Source: Rhizobacter sp. SG703 | GTDB taxonomy: Bacteria; Pseudomonadota; Gammaproteobacteria; Burkholderiales; Burkholderiaceae_C | Assembly: GCF_012275445.1 (NCBI RefSeq) | Contig: NZ_JAAZQK010000007.1 | Location: 248,001 to 312,000 of the forward strand | DNA: 64,000 nucleotides | Reading direction: 5' to 3' | The notes under the pieces: model-generated | The model's input: only the letters and a program-made list of their open reading frames with translations | Database searches by the model: none | Told to the model about the DNA's origin: nothing | Position numbers and translations under genes: made by a program | Shown here: positions 54,515-63,604 of the stretch, one piece after another | Numbering within the stretch: position 1 is the first letter of the stretch | Layout of the letters: each line of letters opens with the position of its first letter

Positions 54515-55006
54515 TCATTCTGCACCCGCGCACTGCACCGGCTTCGCGCCGAGCAGGCCGGTCAGCACCGAGGGCGCGATGCCGACCAGGTAGCCGCGGC
54601 GCCCGCCGTTGATGTACAGGCCGGGCAGCTCGAGGATGCTGGCCTCCACATACACCGGCATCGCCTTGCGGGTGCCGAACGGCGAGGTGCCGCCGACCAG
54701 GAAGCCGCTGTGGCGCTGCGCCACCTCGGGCTTGCACGGCGTGACCTTCTTCGCGCCGATCTGCCGCGCGAGGTTCTTCGTGCTGACCTGCCGGTCGCCG
54801 TGCATCAGCACGATCAGCGGCGCGGCGGTCTCGTCCTCCATCACCAGCGTCTTGACGACCTGGTGCTCGTCGACGCCGAGCTGGCGGGCCGATTCGGTGG
54901 TGCCGCCGTGCTCGACGTAGTCGTACAGGTGCTCGGTGAACGCGATGCCGTGCTTGCGCAGCAGCTGCGTCGCGGGGGTTTCGGAAGCGTGGTCCTTGCG
55001 TGCCAT
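54515..55006 (-). CDS. ybaK: Cys-tRNA(Pro)/Cys-tRNA deacylase YbaK-like
   Basis: 163 residues of the YbaK/EbsC fold. Family features include [19 protein letters not shown], the conserved lysine in QVVKTLVME, and [17 protein letters not shown]. It hydrolyses cysteine mischarged on tRNA-Pro as a trans-editing factor. First gene upstream of plsY with a 43-bp gap, same strand. Confidence 0.93.
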   Translation of the reverse strand: MARKDHASETPATQLLRKHGIAFTEHLYDYVEHGGTTESARQLGVDEHQVVKTLVMEDETAAPLIVLMHGDRQVSTKNLARQIGAKKVTPCKPEVAQRHSGFLVGGTSPFGTRKAMPVYVEASILELPGLYINGGRRGYLVGIAPSVLTGLLGAKPVQCAGAE

Positions 55007-55165
55007 GGCCGCGAGTGTAGGGAATCCGGTTTGTATCGCTCTTTGTCCGGAGCGGGCGACGACACGGCGCGGGACAAAACGGCCGCGTTCATGACACACC
55101 GCGGATACGTCGGGCCGGCTCAATGAGGCCTGTCCTTGACCCGTCATCAACACAAGAGGTTCGCC

Positions 55166-56191
55166 ATGTCCGAGAAGATCGATCTCCAACGCCGCCACCT
55201 GTTCGGCGCCGCCGCGGCCACCTTCGGCGCCGCGCAACTGGGCCTGATCGCGCCGGCCTCCGCCGCGCAGGCGGCGCCCGGCAGCGCCACCTCGTTCGGC
55301 CCGCTGAAGCAGGTCGACGCCGGCGTGCTGAGCGTCGGCTATGCGGAAGCCGGCCCGGCCAATGGCCCGGTGGTCATGCTGTTCCACGGCTGGCCCTACG
55401 ACATCCACACCTATGTCGACGTGGCGCCGCTGCTGGCCGCGGCCGGCTGGCGCGTGATCGTGCCGTTCCTGCGCGGCTATGGCACGACGCGCTTCCTGTC
55501 GGCCGACACGCCGCGCAACGGCCAGCAGGGCGCGATCGCGCAGGACGTGATCGCCTTGATGGATGCGCTGAAGATCGACAAGGCGGTGATGGCCGGCTGC
55601 GACTGGGGCGCGCGCACCGCCTGCATCGTCGCGGCGCTGTGGCCGCAGCGCACGAAGGCGCTGGTGTCGGTCAGCGGCTACCTGGTGAGCAACGTGCAGG
55701 CCGGCCAGCAGCCGCTGCCGCCGGCCGCCGAGCTGCAGTGGTGGTACCAGTTCTACCTGACGACCGAGCGCGGCCGTCGCGGCTACGACGCGAACCGCCA
55801 TGCGTTCGCGAAGCTGATCTGGCAGACGGCGTCGCCGCAATGGCATTTCGACGACGCGACCTTCGACCGCTCGGCGAAGGCGCTGGACAACCCCGACCAC
55901 GTCGCGATCGCGGTGCACAACTACCGCTGGCGCCTCGGCCTCGCGGCCGGCGAATCGAAGTACGACGAGATCGAGGCAAAGCTGGCCGGCGCGCCGCGCA
56001 TCGCGGTGCCGGCGATCACGCTGGAAGGCGATGCCAACGGCGCGCCGCACCCGGAGCCGTCGGCGTACGCCAGCAAGTTCAGCGGCCCGTACGAACACCG
56101 CAACGTCACTGGCGGCATCGGCCACAACCTGCCGCAGGAAGCGCCGCATGCGTTCGCGCAGGCGGTGATCGATGTCGCCGCGAAGGCTTGA
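55166..56191 (+). CDS. Tat-exported alpha/beta hydrolase with Asp nucleophile
   Basis: 341 residues, start at 55166 after AAGAGGT. N-terminal QRRHLFGAAAATFGAAQLGL is a probable twin-arginine signal. The oxyanion motif LFHGWPYD, nucleophile elbow GCDWGAR (Asp in place of Ser) and late histidine IGHNLPQE place it among epoxide hydrolases and haloalkane dehalogenases rather than esterases. Substrate unknown. It heads a group of three exported proteins on this strand. Confidence 0.87.
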   Translation: MSEKIDLQRRHLFGAAAATFGAAQLGLIAPASAAQAAPGSATSFGPLKQVDAGVLSVGYAEAGPANGPVVMLFHGWPYDIHTYVDVAPLLAAAGWRVIVPFLRGYGTTRFLSADTPRNGQQGAIAQDVIALMDALKIDKAVMAGCDWGARTACIVAALWPQRTKALVSVSGYLVSNVQAGQQPLPPAAELQWWYQFYLTTERGRRGYDANRHAFAKLIWQTASPQWHFDDATFDRSAKALDNPDHVAIAVHNYRWRLGLAAGESKYDEIEAKLAGAPRIAVPAITLEGDANGAPHPEPSAYASKFSGPYEHRNVTGGIGHNLPQEAPHAFAQAVIDVAAKA

Positions 56192-56236
56192 TCCGATTTC
56201 GCTCTCCCCCTCTTTTCAACCCCAGGTGACATCCCC

Positions 56237-57013
56237 ATGAAGAAACTCCGCTCCCTCACCGCCATCGTCGGCGCCACGCTGCTGGTCGGGCTGACCGCCG
56301 GCGCACAGGCCGCCGATGCGAAGGACGCCTCGAAGCCGTCCGTCGTCATCGTCCACGGCGCCTTCGCCGACGGCTCCGACTGGGCCAAGGTCATCCCGCT
56401 GCTGCAGGCCAAGGGCATCAGCGTCACCGCGGTGCAGAACCCGCTGAGCTCGCTGGAAGACGACGTGGCGGCCGCGAAGCGCGCCATCGACGCCCAGCCC
56501 GGCAAGGTCGTGCTGGTCGGCCATTCGTGGGGCGGCACGGTGATCACCGAAGCCGGCAACGACGGCAAGGTGGCCGCGCTGGTCTACGTCAGCGCGTTCG
56601 CACCGGACGCCGGCCAGTCGACCGCCGACGTCGGCAAGGGCTACGCGCCGGCACCGGGCCTGGCGCACCTCGTCAGCGACGCGTCGGGCTTCCTGCGCCT
56701 CAGCGAGGAAGGCATGGCGAAGCACTTCGCGCCGGACCTGCCGGCGAAGCAGACCTCGGTGATGTTCGCGACGCAGGGGCCGATCCTCGGCAAGGCGTTC
56801 GGGCAGGCCGTGACGGCCGCCGCGTGGAAGACCCGGCCGAGCTGGTTCGTCGTCTCGCTGGACGACCACATGATCCAGCCGCAGCAGCAGCTGGACATGG
56901 CGAAGAAGATCGGCGCCACCGTGACCCCGCTGAAGACGAGCCACGTGCCGCAGCAGGTGCAGCCCGACAAGGTCGCGGCCGTGATACTCGACGCCGTGCA
57001 CGCCGTCCGCTGA
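56237..57013 (+). CDS. Exported alpha/beta hydrolase
   Basis: 258 residues with a Sec signal peptide (LTAIVGATLLVGLTAGAQA). The motif VIVHGAFADGSDWAKVIPLL, the nucleophile elbow VGHSWGGTVI and the late KTSHVPQQ give a Ser-Asp-His type esterase of the AB_hydrolase_6 family. It lies 45 bp after the Tat hydrolase gene and 8 bp before the thioredoxin-like gene. Substrate unknown. Confidence 0.88.
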   Translation: MKKLRSLTAIVGATLLVGLTAGAQAADAKDASKPSVVIVHGAFADGSDWAKVIPLLQAKGISVTAVQNPLSSLEDDVAAAKRAIDAQPGKVVLVGHSWGGTVITEAGNDGKVAALVYVSAFAPDAGQSTADVGKGYAPAPGLAHLVSDASGFLRLSEEGMAKHFAPDLPAKQTSVMFATQGPILGKAFGQAVTAAAWKTRPSWFVVSLDDHMIQPQQQLDMAKKIGATVTPLKTSHVPQQVQPDKVAAVILDAVHAVR

Positions 57014-57021
57014 GGCCCGCC

Positions 57022-58080
57022 ATGTCCATCCTCCACCGCATCGCCTCGCTGTGCCGAACGCTGACCCGTCTGGCCGTGCTGGCCGCCAGCCTGGCCACGC
57101 CGGCCGTCCACGCTGCCGAGCCACCGATGCCGCGCCTCGACGGCGCGGTCGGCTGGCTCAATTCGCCGCCGCTGACGCTCGAGTCGCTGCGCGGCAAGGT
57201 CGTGCTGGTGGATTTCTGGACGTACTCGTGCATCAACTGCCTGCGCACGCTGCCCCACGTGCGGGCCTGGGCGCAGCGTTACGCCGGCCAGGGGCTGGTC
57301 GTGGTCGGCGTGCACACGCCGGAGTTCGCATTCGAGAAGAACCTCGCGAACGTCCAGCGGGCCACCACGGACCTGAAGATCGGCTTCCCGGTCGCGATCG
57401 ACAGCAACTTCGCGATCTGGCGTTCGTTCCAGAACCGGGCCTGGCCGGCGTTCTACCTCGTCGATGCGCAGGGCCGCGTGCGCCACCAGCAGTACGGCGA
57501 AGGCGACTTCGACGCGACCGAGACGATGATCCAGTCGCTGCTGAAGGAGGCCGGCCCCGCGGCGGCGCCGAAGCCGGTGCCGCCGGTCGCGCTCGACACC
57601 AGCGGCGTCGGCCTGCCGCCCGACATGCGCAACGCGAAGTCGTCGGAAACCTACGTCGGCTACCAGCAGGCCGAAGGCTTCGCGTCGCCGGGCGGCGTCT
57701 TCCCCGACAGCGCCCATGCCTATGCGCCAGGGATGCCGCGGCTGAACGAATGGGGCTTGTCGGGCGAGTGGACCGTGCGGCCCGAGTTCGCCGAGCTGAA
57801 CCGCGCCGGCGGCAGCGTGGTGTACCGCTTCCATGCGCGCGACCTGCACCTGGTGCTCGGCCGCGGATCGGCCGGCAAGCCGCTGCGCTTCCAGCTGACG
57901 CTGGACGGCAAGCCGCCGGGTGCCGACCACGGCGTCGACACCGATGCCGCCGGCAACGGCGTGATCGACGGCGAGCGCCTGTACCAGCTGGTGCGCCAGC
58001 AGGGCCGCATCGGCGACCGCACGATCGAGATCCGCTTCCTCGATGCCGGCGTGCGCGCGTTCGCGTTCACCTTCGGCTGA
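57022..58080 (+). CDS. Exported thioredoxin-like protein (DipZ C-terminal type)
   Basis: 352 residues with a signal peptide (LTRLAVLAASLATPAVHA). The thioredoxin/TlpA domain (~45-180) has the redox motif CINC in WTYSCINCLRTLPHVR. The C-terminal ~160 residues are a beta-rich galactose-binding-like domain as in the periplasmic part of DipZ proteins. It likely handles disulphides in the periplasm. Third in a row with two exported hydrolases, 8 bp behind the second. Confidence 0.9.
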   Translation: MSILHRIASLCRTLTRLAVLAASLATPAVHAAEPPMPRLDGAVGWLNSPPLTLESLRGKVVLVDFWTYSCINCLRTLPHVRAWAQRYAGQGLVVVGVHTPEFAFEKNLANVQRATTDLKIGFPVAIDSNFAIWRSFQNRAWPAFYLVDAQGRVRHQQYGEGDFDATETMIQSLLKEAGPAAAPKPVPPVALDTSGVGLPPDMRNAKSSETYVGYQQAEGFASPGGVFPDSAHAYAPGMPRLNEWGLSGEWTVRPEFAELNRAGGSVVYRFHARDLHLVLGRGSAGKPLRFQLTLDGKPPGADHGVDTDAAGNGVIDGERLYQLVRQQGRIGDRTIEIRFLDAGVRAFAFTFG

Positions 58081-58098
58081 GACGCTCCCGGCCTGCGA

Positions 58099-59166
58099 TC
58101 ACTGGGCCGGATCGCGGTGCGTCCAGCGGATCGCGTCGATCTCGGCCAGCAGCTCGGGCGACAGCGTCGTGTCCCACGCGGCCAGGTTCTCGTCCAGCTG
58201 CGCGAGCGACGTGACGCCGATGATGGTGCTCGCGACGCGCCGGCTGCGGTAGACGAAGGCCAGCGCCAGCTGCGTCGGCGTCAGCCCGTGGCGGCGCGCC
58301 AGCGCGTTGTACAGGCGCGCTGCGGCCAGCGCTTCGGGCCGGCCCCAGCGGCCTTTCTTCATGCCATCGAAGATCGCGAGCCGCCCGGGCTTGTCGGCGG
58401 CGTCGAAGCCGACCGCGTCGTACTTGCCGGTCAGCGCGCCGAACGCCAGCGGCGAGTAGGCGAGCAGCGAGACCTGCTCGCGGTACAGCGTCTCGTCGAG
58501 CCCGTTGTCGAGCGCGCGGCTGGTCAGCGCATACGGGTTCTGCACGGTGGCCACGCGCGGCAGGCCGTGCTGGTCGGCCAGCTTGACGAATTCGCCGACG
58601 CCCCACGGCGTCTCGTTCGACAGTCCGATGTGCCGCACCTTGCCGGCCTTCACCAGCCCGGCCAGCGCCTGCAGCTGCTCGTGGATGCTGCTGAATTCGG
58701 CGTCCTTCGCCGGGTCGAAGTACAGCGCGCCGAAGGTCGGCACGTTGCGGTTCGGCCAGTGGATCTGGTAGAGGTCGATCACGTCGGTGCGCAGCCGCTT
58801 CAGGCTGTCGTCGCAGGCTTGCACGATCTCGGACGGCAGCAGGTTCGGGCTGCCGCCGCGCACCCAGTCCATGTTGCGGCCGGGGCCGGCCACCTTGGTC
58901 GCGAGCACCACCTTGCCGCGCACGCCGGGACGGGCCGCGAACCAGTTGCCGATGATGCGTTCGGTCGCGCCGTAGGTCTCGCGGCGCGTCGGCACCGCGT
59001 ACATCTCGGCGGTGTCGATGAAATTGATGCCGCGTTCGATGGCCTGGTCGAGGATCGCATGCGCCGCGGCCTCATCGACCTGTTCGCCGAAGGTCATCGT
59101 GCCGAGGCAGATGGGGGTGACGCGCAGGTCGCTGCGGCCTAGCGGGAGGGTGGTGAAGGTGGTCAT
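58099..59166 (-). CDS. Aldo/keto reductase (Tas-like)
   Basis: 355 residues with the AKR catalytic tetrad visible: Asp and Tyr in NFIDTAEMYAVP, Lys in LATKVAG, His in YQIHWPNR. NADPH-binding elements GLSNETPWGV and IIGVTSLAQL fit the Tas/YakC group. It reduces carbonyl compounds using NADPH. Convergent with the thioredoxin-like gene; the start at 59166 was accepted because it precedes the domain directly. Confidence 0.94.
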   Translation of the reverse strand: MTTFTTLPLGRSDLRVTPICLGTMTFGEQVDEAAAHAILDQAIERGINFIDTAEMYAVPTRRETYGATERIIGNWFAARPGVRGKVVLATKVAGPGRNMDWVRGGSPNLLPSEIVQACDDSLKRLRTDVIDLYQIHWPNRNVPTFGALYFDPAKDAEFSSIHEQLQALAGLVKAGKVRHIGLSNETPWGVGEFVKLADQHGLPRVATVQNPYALTSRALDNGLDETLYREQVSLLAYSPLAFGALTGKYDAVGFDAADKPGRLAIFDGMKKGRWGRPEALAAARLYNALARRHGLTPTQLALAFVYRSRRVASTIIGVTSLAQLDENLAAWDTTLSPELLAEIDAIRWTHRDPAQ

Positions 59167-59249
59167 CGCGCGAGTTTATGAACAAACGCGCCCGCCTGCC
59201 TGCACTGGGCATCATCAGTCGTCCATGACCACTCGGGGAACATGCGCCG

Positions 59250-59909
59250 TCACGACAGTCGATAGGCCTTCGTCTCGGCGGCTCGAATGATCTCCGAACT
59301 GAGACGATCCAGGAGATCGAGCATCCGGCCGGACCGTTCCAGGAACTGCTCTTTCGACACAGGAAAACCGTCCCCGTGGGCAACCTTGTGACGATCTGCC
59401 ACGACCTGCTCATCGATGAACACTCTTGTCGTGGACCAGCCAGCCGCGTCGAGCCCGATCTCTGCATCGATTCCCACCGAGCCGAGAAGCCTTGCCACCA
59501 GCGTGCTGCCGGGATTCCCCTCGGTTTTTGCGACCCACTCCGAACGAGAGCACACCACATCAAGCCCCTGCTGAATTCGCTTTGCCAGCCGAACGTGTGT
59601 TTCGCTGCCAGGAAACTCAGCCTCGCTGGCTCGCCGGACATCCGAGAAGAGGGCCTGCGCAACAAACACGGGCGCCAAGTCATGCAACCGCAGCCCCTGT
59701 GCGAACACATGCGCCACATACTTCTCGACGGCCTTCTTCAAGAAGCCCTCCCAGTGGGCGCAGATGAGAACGAGGCCGGCCCGAAAGAGATAGTTCCTTT
59801 CTGTCGCTGATCTCATGGCGGAAATGCGCAAGCCACTGAGCTCCTTCTTGCGCCAAGAGAGATCCCTCTCCAGCGCAGCCTGCAGGCCTTCCAGAGACTG
59901 AACGCTCAC
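59250..59909 (-). CDS. HEPN-domain protein (MAE_28990/MAE_18760-like), candidate RNase
   Basis: 219 residues, all-helical. The active HEPN motif R-x4-H is intact at Arg173-His178 (RHKVAHGDGF) and the N-terminal phrase CAHWEGFLKKAVEKYVAHV is typical of MAE_28990-type HEPN proteins. HEPN proteins of this sort are metal-independent RNases in toxin-antitoxin and defence loci. It follows the DUF262 gene by 8 bp, a pairing suggestive of a two-component module. Base composition is less GC-rich than the flanks. Toxic activity is inferred, not shown. Confidence 0.78.
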   Translation of the reverse strand: MSVQSLEGLQAALERDLSWRKKELSGLRISAMRSATERNYLFRAGLVLICAHWEGFLKKAVEKYVAHVFAQGLRLHDLAPVFVAQALFSDVRRASEAEFPGSETHVRLAKRIQQGLDVVCSRSEWVAKTEGNPGSTLVARLLGSVGIDAEIGLDAAGWSTTRVFIDEQVVADRHKVAHGDGFPVSKEQFLERSGRMLDLLDRLSSEIIRAAETKAYRLS

Positions 59910-59917
59910 GGCGGCTC

Positions 59918-61132
59918 CTAAGGTCGACGCGGCACAGCCACCCGCTTGGCTGCGGCCTTGCTCGTCGGTACAACCTTGGCAGCAGCCTGTGCCATCGGAG
60001 CGCTGCGTCGGCGGGGCGCACAGCGAGCGAGTTCATCAGCAATCAGCGCATCGGCGGCAGGGCGCACGCGGGCCATCCGCTCCCGCGCCCGCAAACCGGA
60101 GAAGCTCTCCTGGTACGCCTTCGTGGACCAGAGGGACTTGACGACCGTGCGAATGTCGAACGTGTCGTGATGAGCTCTGACCTCTTGCCAGCGCCGCCCG
60201 AGGGAGAGCGCCAAGCCTTCGTATGCCCCCAGCGAAAATCCGCCACTGAAGGAGTCGCGGCCTTCATTCCAACGTCTGAATGCATCGCCATCCAGCGTCG
60301 CGTCAAGGAAAGCAAACACCTCCTGGAACACTTCGCGCTCGGATTCGGTATCGAACTCCGGATCGGTAGCGATCTGCTCCATCCGATCTCTCAAGAACTC
60401 ATGCACGTCTCCGATCGAGGTCGGATCAACGTCGCGCAGCGTGACGAAGCGCAACGCAAGGTCCATATCGTATTGCTCAAGGACTTGCGCTTCGCTCAGC
60501 AGCACACTGGCACGGAAGTGAGCATCGGAAGCCAGCTCCTTCAACCATCTGAAGAGGCCGGGATTCAGGCTGACCAGCACACAATTCCTCAGTTCTTGCG
60601 GAGACAGCGGCTCACCATACGTGTTCAGTCGCTCGAAGAGATCGAACTTCCCTGTGGCTTTGCCTTGCTGCTCTCTTGCCAGAACTTTGATGTCCAGGCG
60701 CGTCCGCTTGAACTCCAGGCGCAGCGCATGATCCATGGTCTCGAACGTCGCTCCTTCCAGACTCGGCAAGTGCTTGGTCCCTTCCAGCACAAGAGCCGGC
60801 TTGCACTGCAGTTCAAGCTTGGCGTCGTCATTCGGACCCAGCAGTTCTCCCATGAACTCGAAGATCGTGGAGAGACGCTGTACGCCATCGATAACTTCCC
60901 ACACTCCGGCGTCACTTGTCGCGACGTAGATCGACGGAAGTGGAATCCCTAGCAGCAGCGATTCGATCAGCCGCGACTTCTGCTGACTCTCCCAGCGAAA
61001 GACACGCTGGAACTCAGGGTGGATATCGAGTTCCTTGTCCTTGTACAGATTGAGCAACTCGCCGATCGACATCGAAAGATTGTCCGAAGAAATCTCGCGA
61101 CGCTTCGCATCTACATCTGATTTGAGCGACAT
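59918..61132 (-). CDS. DUF262-domain protein (GmrSD/ParB-like fold)
   Basis: 404 residues from ATG 61132; the frame continues upstream as noise. DUF262 signatures are clear: IHPEFQRVFRW at ~37-47 and VIDGVQRLSTI at ~80-90, with FDLFERLNTYGEPLSPQELRN following. This fold is shared with the N-terminal domain of GmrS/GmrD-type restriction enzymes and ParB-like nucleotidases; here no C-terminal DUF1524 HNH domain is seen. The last ~60 residues are Ala/Lys/Arg-rich and disordered. It is the first gene of a two-gene unit with the HEPN protein. Confidence 0.85.
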   Translation of the reverse strand: MSLKSDVDAKRREISSDNLSMSIGELLNLYKDKELDIHPEFQRVFRWESQQKSRLIESLLLGIPLPSIYVATSDAGVWEVIDGVQRLSTIFEFMGELLGPNDDAKLELQCKPALVLEGTKHLPSLEGATFETMDHALRLEFKRTRLDIKVLAREQQGKATGKFDLFERLNTYGEPLSPQELRNCVLVSLNPGLFRWLKELASDAHFRASVLLSEAQVLEQYDMDLALRFVTLRDVDPTSIGDVHEFLRDRMEQIATDPEFDTESEREVFQEVFAFLDATLDGDAFRRWNEGRDSFSGGFSLGAYEGLALSLGRRWQEVRAHHDTFDIRTVVKSLWSTKAYQESFSGLRARERMARVRPAADALIADELARCAPRRRSAPMAQAAAKVVPTSKAAAKRVAVPRRP

Positions 61133-61224
61133 GCGCCCTCCTTGTCCGTGCCTTGCTGGCAGTCTACGTCGTGACAGTCGCAAGGGCGGGCGCCAGACCA
61201 CGCCGCAGCACACGACAACGATTT

Positions 61225-62925
61225 CTATCGTTGTTTCGCTCGTTCCTCCTCCTGTAGCCGCAGCACCCGCCGCTGCACTTTTCCGGTGGTCGTCATCGGC
61301 AGCGCGTCGATGAACTCGATCTCCTTCGGGTATTCGTACGGCGCGAGCCGACCCTTCACATGCGCCTGCAGCTGCCCGACCAACGCGGCATCGCCGACCA
61401 CGCCGTCGGCCAGCACCACGTAGGCCTTGACCAGCGCGCCGCGCGCCGGGTCGGGCTTCGGCACCACCGCGGCGTTCACCACCGACGGGTGCTTGACCAG
61501 GCAGTTCTCGATCTCGCCCGGCCCGATGCGGTAGCCCGCCACCTTGAACACGTCGTCGCTGCGCCCCTGGTACCAGAGGTAGCCGTCGTCGTCCATCAAC
61601 GCGGTGTCGCCGGTGCGGCACCAACTGTCGTCCGGATCACCGGTGAACTTGGCGCGCGTCGCGCCGTCGTTGCGCCAGTAGCCGGCGAAGAACACCGGGT
61701 CGAGGTCGCCGTGCACGTCGCGGCGGTGCACCGCGACGTCGCCGGGCGTGCCGCGTGGGCATTCGTGGCCGGCATCGTCGAGCACCGCGACGCGGTGGCC
61801 CGGGTAGGCCCGGCCCATGCTGCCGGGCCGCGCCGGCCAGCCGGGCTGCACGCGGCCGTCGGCATCGAGGTATTCGGTGCAGTTGCCGACCACGTAGTTG
61901 ATCTCGGTCTGGCCGAACATCTCGTTGACGGTGATGCCGAGCTGCTCGCGGCACCAGGCGAACACCGCGTCGCCGACCGCCTCGCCGGCGCTCATCACCG
62001 CACGCAGGCGCAGCGCGTAGCGCCCGCGCGGGGCCGGCACGGCCTTCATCATCGCCTTCAGCGCGGTCGGGAACAGGAAGGCGTTGGTGACGCCGTAGCG
62101 CGCCATCAGTTCGAAGGCCTTCTCCGGGCCGAAGCGGCCCTGATACGCGACGATCTCGCGGCCGAAGCACAGCGTCGGCAGCAACGCATCCATCAGCCCG
62201 CCGGTCCAGGCCCAGTCGGCCGGACTCCAGAACACCTCGTCGCGGCGCGGAAACCAGTTCTGGCTCGCGACGAAGCCGCTCAGGTTGCCGACCAGCGCCC
62301 GCTGCGGCAGCAGCGCGCCCTTCGGCGGGCCGGTGGTGCCGCTGGTGTAGATCAGGATCGCCGGGTCGGCGGCACGCGTCGCGACCGGCACGAAGCCGGC
62401 TTCGTCCTGCTGCAGCAGCGCGTCCCAGGCGACCTCGCCGGGGCTGGCCGCCGCGGCGCCGACGACCACCAGCGACGCGAGCGACGGGCACCGCGGGTGC
62501 ACCGCGCGCAACGCGCCGATCGACGCTTCATCGCCGATCGCGATGCAGGCCTCGCTGTCCTGCAGCCGGAACTCCAGCGCCTCGGGACCGAACAGCACCG
62601 ACAGCGGCATCGCGACCGCACCCAGCTGGTGCAGCGCGATGTGCGCGACCGCGGTCTCGATGCGCTGCGCCATCACGATGGCGACACGGTCGCCGCGTCG
62701 CACGCCGAGCCGTTGCAGGGCTGCCGCCAGCCGCCGCGAGCGGGCTTGCAATTGGCGGTAGCTGCAGGTGCGGCGGGTGCCGTCTTCGCGTTCATGCCGG
62801 ATCGCGATCGCATCCGGCGTCTCTCGCGCCCAGCGCCCGCAGCAGGCCTCGCCGATGTTGAAGTCGGCCGGCACCTGCCAGCGGAAGCTTGAGTACAGAC
62901 TGTGATAGTGGTCAACGTCAGGCAT
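61225..62925 (-). CDS. Acyl-CoA synthetase (AMP-forming)
   Basis: 566 residues from ATG 62925. AMP-binding motifs: YTSGTTGPPKG, MFGQTEINYVVG, TGDTALMDDDGYLWYQGRSDDVFKVAGYRIGP (shortened: GYLWYQGRSDDVFKVAGYR) and the catalytic lysine in TTGKVQRR. It activates an acyl chain as CoA thioester, resembling acetyl/propionyl or medium-chain synthetases. The frame extends upstream through the dispersed repeat without a plausible start. Confidence 0.93.
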   Translation of the reverse strand: MPDVDHYHSLYSSFRWQVPADFNIGEACCGRWARETPDAIAIRHEREDGTRRTCSYRQLQARSRRLAAALQRLGVRRGDRVAIVMAQRIETAVAHIALHQLGAVAMPLSVLFGPEALEFRLQDSEACIAIGDEASIGALRAVHPRCPSLASLVVVGAAAASPGEVAWDALLQQDEAGFVPVATRAADPAILIYTSGTTGPPKGALLPQRALVGNLSGFVASQNWFPRRDEVFWSPADWAWTGGLMDALLPTLCFGREIVAYQGRFGPEKAFELMARYGVTNAFLFPTALKAMMKAVPAPRGRYALRLRAVMSAGEAVGDAVFAWCREQLGITVNEMFGQTEINYVVGNCTEYLDADGRVQPGWPARPGSMGRAYPGHRVAVLDDAGHECPRGTPGDVAVHRRDVHGDLDPVFFAGYWRNDGATRAKFTGDPDDSWCRTGDTALMDDDGYLWYQGRSDDVFKVAGYRIGPGEIENCLVKHPSVVNAAVVPKPDPARGALVKAYVVLADGVVGDAALVGQLQAHVKGRLAPYEYPKEIEFIDALPMTTTGKVQRRVLRLQEEERAKQR

Positions 62926-62958
62926 GACCACAAGCTTAATGCGCGTTGCTGCGCAGCC

Positions 62959-63040
62959 GATCAAGCAACGCCCGCGGAACCGGCTTTGCCGGGCCGCCGG
63001 GTGGCGCCCCTCGGGGGCAGGAGCGAAGCGACTGGGGGGC
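62959..63040 (+). repeat. Dispersed GC-rich palindromic element, copy 2
   Basis: 82 bp, nearly identical to 31175-31257 in the same orientation, differing by a few substitutions (for example GAACCGG vs GAGCCGG) and one base in length. The right end lies one base from the TAG stop (63042-63044) of the minus-strand acetyltransferase gene, as copy 1 touches the TAG stop of the peptide-binding protein gene. Confidence 0.85.
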
Positions 63041-63041
63041 C

Positions 63042-63551
63042 CTATCCAGAGAAGCGCGCCAGCGCTTCCCCGGTGATGCGGCAGATGCGCCAGTCGGGCA
63101 TCACCGTCGCGCCCATGCGCTCGTAGAAGCGGATCGCGTTCTCGTTCCAGTCGAGCACGCTCCATTCGAAGCGGCCGTAGCCGCGGTCGACCGCCAGCCG
63201 GGCCAGCCGCGTCAGCATGGCCTCGCCGACGCCTGCGCCGCGGTGCGCGGGCTGCACGTACAGGTCTTCGAGGTAGAGCCCGGGCTGGGCCAGGAAGGTC
63301 GAGAAGTTGGTGAAGAACAGCGCGAAGGCGATCACCTCGCCGTCGGCCTCGGCGACCATCGCCTCGGCCACGGCCTTCTCGCCGAACAGGTTAGGCCGCA
63401 GCTTCTCGGGCGTGACTTGCAGCAGGTGGGTCAGCTTCTCGAACTCGGCGAGTTCGCGGATCAGGCCGACGATCGGCACGACGTCGCGCAGTTCGGCGGG
63501 TCGCAGCGCGTAGGCGGGGTTGCCGTCGAGCGGCATCGAAGAGGTGGGCAT
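63042..63551 (-). CDS. GNAT-family acetyltransferase, spermidine/diamine acetyltransferase (SSAT)-like
   Basis: 169 residues. The GNAT core with LEDLYVQPAHRGAGVGEAMLTRLA (Q/R-x-x-G-x-G/A loop, PAHRGAGVG) and the ending DWNENAIRFYERMGA is typical of the SSAT branch, which acetylates polyamines and related amines. An in-frame ATG five codons downstream is an alternative start. Its TAG stop is next to the dispersed repeat. Confidence 0.9.
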   Translation of the reverse strand: MPTSSMPLDGNPAYALRPAELRDVVPIVGLIRELAEFEKLTHLLQVTPEKLRPNLFGEKAVAEAMVAEADGEVIAFALFFTNFSTFLAQPGLYLEDLYVQPAHRGAGVGEAMLTRLARLAVDRGYGRFEWSVLDWNENAIRFYERMGATVMPDWRICRITGEALARFSG

Positions 63552-63604
63552 GCGCCGATTGTCTCAGGCCGGCGACCCGTCGCACCCCGAAGGCCCTCCC
63601 CCGT

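Noticed and set aside
61139-61224. Possible terminator or promoter between the acyl-CoA synthetase and DUF262 genes
   Set aside because: No convincing stem-loop with T-run or promoter hexamers could be seen in this short gap.
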